64,000 nt of DNA, from positions 13,309,501 to 13,373,500 of the forward strand of contig CAMQGK010000637.1 in assembly GCA_947000775.1 (NCBI GenBank), in the 5' to 3' direction. Origin of the DNA: Pterois miles (taxonomy: Eukaryota; Chordata; Actinopteri; Perciformes; Scorpaenidae). Positions 56,748-64,000 of the stretch are shown here, piece after piece; within the stretch, counting starts at the first letter, position 1, and the number at the start of each line of letters is the position of its first letter. Made by a program: the position numbers and the translations under genes. The notes below the pieces were generated by a model, which made no database searches, was not told the DNA's origin, and saw nothing but the letters and a program-made list of their open reading frames with translations.

Positions 56748-59712
56748 CTAAACACTGTAAACACAAACACTTCCATGTGATCTGGCTGGGCTCGGAAGAG
56801 TCCCCACGATCTCCCAAGAGTCCAGCTCAGGGTCGTATTTCTCAATGCTCTGCAGATAGGTCCCTTTTGAGTAGGAGTATCCCCCCGTTACATAAATACA
56901 ACCATTTATTACCACCGCCCCACACTCCATCCTCCTCTCCTTCATCACCGATATCGGTCTCCATTCGTCCCTCTCTATGTCGTAGCAGTCTGCGATCGTC
57001 GTCTGCCCACCCACCAGGTACAGCATGTCATTGAGAGACACTGAACACAGCCCGTACTCTGAAAACACAGGATTTCAAATCAGAATACAGTATTCAGCGT
57101 ATTTTTATTCCCATCTCTTCTTCTTTTTCTCATACCTGGATGCGGACTTTTTGTAATGATACTCCACTCGTTGACGTCTGGCTTGTAGACCTGGATTTTT
57201 TTCAAAGGTGCAGTTTCCTCTGTACCCATAGTGGCCTCCGGTCACATAGATTTTATCTCCCATTACACAGGCAGTGGCATTTCCTACACCTGCAATGGAA
57301 ACAGAGGTTCTAGGTATCATTACATCAATTACTCACATCTACAGATTTATTTATTTTTTGACCATTTGGAAGAATTGCATTTTCACCTCATAGGCCTACA
57401 GCTAATATGGCAAAATTATTAGCAAGCTGTTGCTTATTTACACATCCAGCAGATCTGGAGCAACTTTGGCATTCATTTGGAGTTGTGTTTCTGGTCACTA
57501 GTAAACCCAAAGTTCACTCTTTTTCAGTTCGGTTTTGCTCCCCAACAACTCCTGAGGAATTTCTGACCATTTAGCTGCTTAATGCTCCACTATGTTCACA
57601 AGCAAGCTAACTCACATTGTCCGTCTGTCTTGAGGTGCTATGGGCAGCTGGTAGCAAAGGCTACAGTGGTTTTATCAGAGCTTTTCCTACTAAAAGCAGC
57701 TGCCTGTGTCTGAAAACTGTTACGCTAGCAGTGACAGTGAAATAACACAATAAAGTTGCGGGCCATCAAACCAAAGTAATGAGCTGAAAGATGTTAAAGT
57801 GCTCCATATATCTGAGGTTAACAGCAGAGTTGGGTGATAATTCTGTCTGTTTGTCAATACGGGTGACCACGTTCACACTTTCACATATAAGCAGTCATGT
57901 GATCCAGTGTTAATATGAAAATATTGATTAGTGTAACTTCACGTTGTCAAAAAATGTGAAGATACATTCATTATTTTCAGTTCAATTCACCCTGGGGCAT
58001 TCAGCTATATCTACTTTTAGGAAATGATTCAGTTACTATGACAACTGAGCATCTACTGATGACGGACCAAGATGTTGCCGAAAGCTCAAGAACAAGACAA
58101 GTAAGTGGAACTTGTGTTAAGATTCATCCTGGCCGTGCTGCAGCATCTCTTTTCAGTCTGTCTGAAACGCTCTGTTTGAGCTCCTGCCCAGTCTGCTCTG
58201 ATTGGTCACACGAACCAAACTCTTCAGACTCCACTCCAGCTCTGCTTTAACTAGCTTTATTTGAGGGCGTGCCATACTAGCCGTTAGGCAAAAATAATAA
58301 ATGTGTTACTTGGTGACATCATCATGTTACAGAAGAAAAGGCGGGACTTCAAGTAAGGTGTTTCAGGCAGTTCAGGAGCAGTGTTTCTGTAGGGGAGAGT
58401 AACTCTGTTTGGACTTTGGGCTTTGTAACTTCGCAGACCTTTTACATGCACAAATAACTATATAACACACGAAACTTTTTTATTTACCTTGGATCATTTT
58501 GGCCAAAGGGAACCATTTCTTTTTCAAAGGATCAAAATATTCTGTCTCTTGCTCTGGAGCTCCACCACTGTATCCTCCAATAGCATAAATGCATCCATGC
58601 AGAGCCACAGAGCAGTGGTAGTATCTGGCTGTGATCATGGGGCAACCCTCGGTCCATTCATCATAGTCACAGTTATAAACTGAAACTGTGTCTAGAGCCT
58701 CCACTGTGTTTGTCCTGTAACCACCTGTCACATAGATATTTGCTCCAAGTAAAGTCACGCTGTAGCTCTCTCTTGTGTGGTCAGGCATGTCTTTTCCTTG
58801 CACCCAGGTGTTGCTGATAGGATCCCATATGTGAACCTCACACAGAGGGTGCCAGTAGTATCCACCGATGATATACATGCTGGAAGACATCTTTCTGCTT
58901 GTAGACAGCTCTTTACCATTAGACCTTAAAGCCTGAAGGATCATAGATTTAAACACCCCTTCACTGCTCAGCGAGCATTGTCCGTGCACATCAACAGTAG
59001 CCTTGAAGTAAACCTCATCCAGGTCTAGATGGATGGAGTGAAGCAACTCCACAGTATAGTGAACACGATGATCCAAGTCATGGGTCACCCATTTGGCTAC
59101 GGCATCTATCAAGACTTCATCCCTCTGCACGGTGAGGTTCTGAGCAGCCAGAAGTGATCTCAGCTTCTCATGATCCAGCTCCAGGAACTCGTCCTGCTGA
59201 ATGAGCTCCGTGAAGCTGCTCAGCATCACTCTACGGGCCTCCCTCTCCAGGCCGCGACACAGGTGCAGCTCAGCAAAAGCGTGCATTCCCAGGCAGTTGT
59301 CCACATCCAGGAGGCGAATGAGAAACTCTTCGCATGCTCGTTTCACAGAAATGAACTGCAGCAGGTCTGCAGCCTCCAGCAGGCTCTGCACGTTGCGCTG
59401 AGTGATGCTCACCTGAGCTGTGTACACATAGTTCACCAAAGCATCCAGCACCCCGCTGTCCACCCCGCTGAGTTTGATGATGCTGTTCGACCTCTCCCTC
59501 ATGTCAGCCGTGAACATGACTTTGAAATAGGAGCTGCGAGCTGACAGTAAAGCCTTGTGGCAGTGAAACACCTGCTCGGACTCTCCACATTGTAGAGTAA
59601 CGTCTGTGAACAGGCCATTGATGTAGAAATGCCTGAGAGCATCCAGAAGCTCTGCTGGGTGGTCACCATCGCAGAAGTCGTATGTGTAGATGTCATCTTG
59701 TTTATGTGACAT
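56748..59712 (-). CDS. klhl23: Kelch-like protein 23 (KLHL23), frame broken by one extra base
   Basis: KLHL23 is a BTB-BACK-Kelch protein; such proteins usually bring substrates to the CUL3 ubiquitin ligase. Three coding exons are found: 59712-58488, 57289-57136 and 57058-56748 (TAG at 56750-56748). They total 1,690 nt, one base more than a multiple of three; without the extra base the product would be 562 aa, close to human (558). The BTB domain is at about residues 25-130 (GLFTDVTLQC, FHCHKALLSARSSYFKVMF), BACK at about 135-240, and Kelch repeats follow from about 290 (MYIIGGYYWHPL, NIYVTGGYRTNTVEALDTV, CIYAIGGYSGG, IYVTGGHYGYRGNC, LYLVGGQTTI, CIYVTGGYSYSKGTYLQSIE). The ATG at 59712 (MSHKQDDIYTYD) is chosen because it aligns with the family start and follows an acceptor at 59717; the upstream open frame to 59790 is intronic. 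The break lies in exon 2 at an A7 run. Confidence 0.95.
57196..57202 (-). other. klhl23: Frameshift site in KLHL23: homopolymer with one extra base
   Basis: The coding strand reads TTTG, seven A, TCCAG. The upstream frame gives CTFEK and then NPGLQARR, which is foreign. The frame that continues the Kelch repeat gives QVYKPDVNEWSIITKSPHP and joins in phase to the next exon (EYGLCSV). Six A would restore the frame. As written, translation meets a TGA about 20 residues into the next exon's shifted frame, losing the last one and a half Kelch repeats. Confidence 0.93.
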
Positions 59713-59819
59713 GGTATCTATAGGAGTACATGGAAATATGTCAGTGCTCCAGTTACACAACCTACTGTGAGTTAAGCAAAGTAAAATCATGGTGTCAATG
59801 TCCCTTTATTTATTTGTCC

Positions 59820-60735
59820 CTTTGGCTTTGTCCGAAATCACATACTATGCAATACATACTAAATATGTGTAGTATATATATAACAGTAGTATGTATCTTC
59901 TCGGACGCACTGAACAGTAATTTACATCGTAACGGTTGAAGATGTGTAACTATGGTAACAAGTGTCAACCTCAAGCCCCCAGGAAGAGCGTCGGCCGTTG
60001 ATCCAAATATTCATAGTGGCCAAATAGTGGTACAACAACTTCTGTGTCTGTAACATGACGCTGTTGGTCCCAAAAAGACTTTTTCCCATGGACTTACATT
60101 GGGAAAGATACGTCTATAACTCAACAGATAATTGTTTGGGGGGGGTAAATCAATTTCCTTGCAAGAACACTCTAATAACCTTTAAAAATGCACTAATAGG
60201 TGAATCCTGAGTTATTCTCCTTCCACCGCTCATGTAAATGAGACCCAGACTGAGGCTGGAGCGAGGGCCAGGAGGCGGCGTTATCGAGCCGTGACGACAG
60301 TGTGATGTTGTGACCCCCTGACTGAGCCATGCGACTGAGTGACAACACTCATTCATAGGAACGGGGCCTGTCTCCGACACTAGGTCCAGTTCTCTTTATA
60401 CATCCATGGCAAACCTCATGTGACCACACGATGGTTTACGTTATGTTACGCCTGGCAAATTGAAATCTTACACTTAGTTAAACTGAAGCATTATTGATGT
60501 TGCAGAGCTGTCCCTCAACATCTGTTACGGATGTTGTCATCACTACCGCATTGCATTATGGGATATTTATGCAGCCGGTGCATCCAATGCTGCATACTGT
60601 AATATTTCACTGGAAATAAAATTCAATTTGCATGCTATTGGTTTCATTCTAAGGTTTCAGACATACTAAAAAACCTCACATACTGTTTCAGTGTACTGAA
60701 TAACATGTTAATGTGGAACCTCGGACGCAACCTTT
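59820..60735. repeat. Probable dispersed repeat with CATACTATGC / TAGTATGTA ends in KLHL23 intron 1
   Basis: The left end reads GTCCGAAATCACATACTATGCAATACATACT, and CTCGGACGCACTG follows at 59900. The right side near 60660-60735 has ACATACTAAAAAACCTCACATACTGTTTC and CCTCGGACGCAACC. The terms recur in a pattern known from fish repeats, but the ends cannot be fixed exactly. Confidence 0.4.
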
Positions 60736-60781
60736 AATTCATAGACAAAGTCACATTCAGGAGGACAGACTATGAGCTTAC

Positions 60782-61000
60782 CTCTCATCCTATTTCCACG
60801 AATGGCCCTGTCACCGTGCTTCTCCCCACACGAAAGTGTGTCCTCTCTTTGCTCCTCTTCAAAAAAAAATACCCACAAACACATGAAGCTCAATTTAGCT
60901 GCAGGACTGTCGCAGGCAGCTCTGTCCTATTTTGGTATTTATGTGCAGCGTCCATCCCCCTCCTCCTCCTCCTCCTCCTCCAGCAGGTCCTCGACAAAAC
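60782..61000 (-). other. klhl23: Candidate 5' non-coding exon of KLHL23
   Basis: Because the coding exon has an acceptor only a few bases before the ATG, an upstream non-coding exon is expected. On the minus strand a strong donor (GAGAG then GTAAGC) ends at 60782. The sequence upstream is rich in A/G and mixed CpG. The 5' boundary is not visible, and the coordinate 61000 is only nominal. Confidence 0.35.
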
Positions 61001-62705
61001 CAAGCAACCATTCAGAGGAATCACCCAACACCGCTATTTTCTCTCCCTGCGCCTAAATATAGCCTCCATCCATCCACAGTCCCGTGAGCGCATTAGTGGA
61101 CCCAACAGGAGAAGATCCGCTAACCGAACGCAAATGAGCGTCGCCTTCAACACACCACCAACTAGAAACCACTGCGCCGTTCACTACTCGTGTTTCCCCC
61201 CATTCTGCTCGTTGCCATGGTGTTTAGAGCCCACTTTCAGTGAGGCCAAGGCTTATTTACCTAATCCTAACACGGATTAACAGCACAGTGCACCATACCA
61301 GCTCCTGCACGAGGTCTTACAGTTATGAGCTGCTTTGTACTCGTTTTACAGTAAAAAAAAAAAAAAACAAAAAAAACAAAACAAAAAAACAGCTCTATTA
61401 CAAGCAAAAATATTGAACATGCTACTTACTGTAAGTAAAATATGGAAGTATAATCAGGAAAATAGGCTAGCCTACTTAAAGTATTAAAATTAAAAGGATT
61501 TAATGTAGTAAAATGTCCCCTGTGGCAGTTAAAAGCAGGTTTTTACTGTGGTAGTTGGTTGAGGTGAAGCTCATTTTGTACCATTATCTATGTATCGGAC
61601 TGTAACTAATGATTATTTTCATTCTGGACTAAAGTTGCAGAATATAGAAATGGAGATAATGTGATTTACCAAAAATGTTTTTATAAAACAGTTACTATAT
61701 CCTGACAGTAGTGCAAGTAATCTGAAAAAGATCTGTGTTCTCTGGTGCTCCTAATGGCATCTACAGGATTTCACAGACCAGAGGAAAACAACCAATCAGT
61801 GCTGAGCTGGAGCCTTCCGTCTCTGAGCAGCTGTCAGTCACTCATGAACTCTGATCAAAAGGTCAAACTAGGCAGCGCTGATCAAATATGAATAATTATT
61901 GTGTTACTGTAATGACTATTTCTCTCCTCAGATGTTTTCAGAAACATCTTCTAGTTACTGTTTAGCTGTAAAATGAGAAAGTTTGTGACCTGGCAGCCAT
62001 GTTGAGATCAGTTGAGGAAATACCAAGCACCGCCCACCAGCTGGAGTATTTTACAGCTAAACAGTAACTAGCGGAGTCCACCCTGGACCGAGGCAGACAA
62101 CCATTCACGCTCACATTCACACCTGTGGGCAATTTAGAGTCATCAATTAACCTGCATGTCTTTGGACTGTGGGAGGAAGCAGGAGAACCCGGAGAAAACC
62201 CACACTAACACAGGGAGAACATGCAAACTCCACACAGAAGAGTCCCAAGCTGGATTCCAACCTGTGTTGTTGTTGATGTTGTTAAACAAATGTAGTGGTC
62301 TGAAAAGTACAATATTTAGGGGAGCAGAAGTATATATTGAAATACTCAAGCAAATTCCAAGTACCTCAAAACTGTACAGTACTTGATAAATGTACTTAGT
62401 TACCATCCATCACTGCTGCTGGGTAGTTTTATTGGAGATGCATCATATTTCATGGACTTCTATGAGGTATCGCATACTCAATGTTATGTGACGAAATATT
62501 ATAAACTACTGCCTAGAAAATAAATATAGATTTGACACCAAAAACATTTGAATAATATAAGTTGCATTTTAAACTTTACAAAGTACAAGTTACATTACAG
62601 GGCTGTTGTATTGGACTGCATTAAAATTTAAAAAGTGTAAGTGTGAAGTTCAGTGAATAAAAACACTTAACTGCCAGTACGTTGCAATTGTTCTTACTAG
62701 TGTAC
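61001..62705. other. Intergenic region between KLHL23 and the right-end gene
   Basis: It holds an A-rich simple stretch (61351-61390), the truncated SINE copy at 62078-62264, and an element fragment at 61596-61640. The frame at 60816-61280 is on the strand opposite the KLHL23 5' exon and has no recognisable protein. Confidence 0.5.
62078..62264 (-). mobile_element. Truncated second copy of the 52535-52937 SINE
   Basis: It carries the body text (CATGCAAACTCCACACAGAAG, CATGTCTTTGGACTGTGGGA, AGACAACCATTCACGCTCAC) but lacks both the tRNA-like head and the tandem tail. It ends in a GTT run at 62265-62280. Confidence 0.8.
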
Positions 62706-62711
62706 TTTATT
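62706..62711 (-). terminator. Candidate poly(A) signal for the unidentified right-end gene
   Basis: AATAAA on the minus strand, about 240 nt after the TAA of the 62951-63105 exon. Confidence 0.5.
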
Positions 62712-62950
62712 TTACTCTGTGCTTTCAAAAGGTCAAACAGTAAACTGAACAGCATGTGAAAATGAAACATTTATCTTACTTAACAAAGTGCATGTAATGC
62801 ATCTAAACACTGGAATGTTATCAAAAGGCAGATTGTAAACCATAAACCTTCAGCTTATAAGTTGTTAGTTGTAAACGCTAAGACCAAGGCGGATCCTATT
62901 AGACACTCTTGGGAGATGTTAAGACTTATAGACAGCACTGCTGCCGCCAT

Positions 62951-63105
62951 TTAAATGGTGAGCTGTGCGGCCTCTTTAACCAAAGGCTTCAAGACACTGA
63001 GGTCTCGCAGGAGAGAGGACACCCCGACACAATACCACAGATCCCCAGCGCGGTCTGCCGGAGCACTGAAGGACTCGATCTCCACTCCCTCGGTGGCCAG
63101 AAGTC
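62951..63105 (-). CDS. Terminal coding exon of an unidentified gene
   Basis: On the minus strand a good acceptor (TTGTTCTTTGTTTAG) ends at 63106. It opens a frame of 51 codons to a TAA at 62953-62951. The frame uses GC-rich third positions (GAG, CTG, GCC, GTG), as real exons in this window do. The peptide contains LLATEGVEIESFSAPADRAG, then DLWYCVGVSSLLRD and ends KEAAQLTI. I do not recognise the family. It does not resemble PHOSPHO2, the neighbour of KLHL23 in human. An AATAAA at 62711-62706 lies 240 nt downstream, as expected for a 3' UTR. The rest of the gene would lie beyond the right edge, or in exons between 63106 and 64000 that I could not find. Confidence 0.6.
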
Positions 63106-63844
63106 CTAAACAAAGAACAATCGAAAAGAGACAAGAGGTGTGATTTTAAAGAAAGAAAAACAGTTTTTGAAGTCATAACTCAGCAGCAGTCTGAAGAGGA
63201 GAAAACAAAAATCCAGTATACAGTTTTGCTTTGCAGCAATGAATGTTATTTTAACTAAAGGACCCCAAACGTATCTGCAAAATTATAGCTGCTGCACAGT
63301 TTTCGCAGATAAAATTCAGAAATTTACTACACTAAAATCTACAATGACCTGAACATTTTCTCACTTAGTGTCATGAACAGTGAAGCTTTATTTTGTTTGA
63401 ATTTCCAGTAGCAGTGTACGGTACTGTTTACACTAAAACTTTGATTTTTGATCATGTAAAAATCCAGCTGGATCGTTTGTGGAGAGCAGCCGCAGCAATT
63501 TTGGTGTCAACTGAGAAAAAAAAATGTGGGAGATTTATAGCTTGAGAAAAAAGTGATTGACTTCATATGAAGATTTCTGCACACTTGGGCTACATTTTGG
63601 TGGAAGTTGCAATGTTGAAGTATGAACGACATGTAAGTTTTAAACTTTAGCCGGTTGCTGTAGCGCCACCATCAGGACGACTGGCTCACAAAGCCAGTTG
63701 AGGACATTTAGCATCGGACAGATTTCCTAGGAAGAAGAATAATATTGACAAAAACAAGAGGCAAAGCTGCCCAGCCCCTAATTCCCCTCATCATTAACCA
63801 TTTGAACCTTAAATCTTGCTTTAAAGTTACATTTTGTCTACACA

Positions 63845-63905
63845 ATATACTGTATATTTATATTAATTATATACTGTATATATATATATAAACTGTATAT
63901 TTACA
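63845..63905. repeat. (TA)n-rich stretch
   Basis: Alternating TA/TATA with CTGTATAT interruptions, near the right edge. Confidence 0.8.
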
Positions 63906-64000
63906 GGAATAATGTGTGTTGTAATACTTACTCCAGTAAAAGTCAAGTTTGAAGAAAAGGTGTTTTTTTTTTCACAGTTTGGGATATGTCATTGATTAGT

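Noticed and set aside
59170..59544. A 124-codon plus-strand frame
   Set aside because: It lies antisense to the BTB-BACK coding exon of KLHL23, whose own frame matches the family in detail.
60816..61280. A 154-codon plus-strand frame
   Set aside because: No recognisable domain, Ser/Pro-rich simple composition (CTC repeats), and it is opposite the probable KLHL23 5' exon.

Overview
This 64 kb window is nuclear DNA of a ray-finned fish, most likely a percomorph-like teleost. The evidence is vertebrate-type split genes with GT-AG introns, a tRNA-derived SINE with a four-base tandem tail, a decayed Tc1 transposon, and many short non-autonomous elements with AGGGCTGCA-type or TTAA-flanked ends. 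There is no prokaryotic feature, operon, CRISPR array or phage.

Four protein-coding genes can be reconstructed by hand. UBR3 (minus strand) fills the left two thirds. Thirty-four coding exons between 65 and 41601 join into 1,586 in-frame codons, and the last few exons lie off the left edge. METTL5 (plus strand, 42910-45779, seven exons, 208 aa) starts head-to-head with UBR3 across a 1.3 kb spacer packed with trinucleotide microsatellites. SSB/La (minus strand, 45879-52239, eleven coding exons, 411 aa) is tail-to-tail with METTL5; the two stop codons are 99 bp apart and the 3' UTRs probably overlap. KLHL23 (minus strand, 56748-59712, three coding exons) follows SSB head-to-tail. The order and orientation KLHL23-SSB-METTL5-UBR3 is the same as on human chromosome 2q31. 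At 62951-63105 there is a terminal coding exon of a fifth minus-strand gene that I could not identify.

The genes share no single pathway. UBR3 is a UBR-box/RING ubiquitin ligase. METTL5 is the 18S rRNA m6A methyltransferase. La binds the UUU-OH tails of RNA polymerase III transcripts. KLHL23 is a BTB-BACK-Kelch protein of the CUL3-adaptor type. METTL5 and SSB both concern non-coding RNA and are adjacent in tail-to-tail orientation.

The most notable anomaly is in KLHL23: an A7 run in the second coding exon (57196-57202) carries one base too many for the conserved Kelch frame. Everything else in the gene is intact, so this is either a consensus error or a very recent lesion. The rest of the interest is mobile DNA: hAT-like elements with perfect 8-bp target duplications, a family of TTAA-flanked elements (one nested inside another element), inverted copies of a 0.6-1 kb repeat, and fold-back sequences. 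I did not find a new biological system. All repeat family assignments come from end sequences and target duplications seen by eye.
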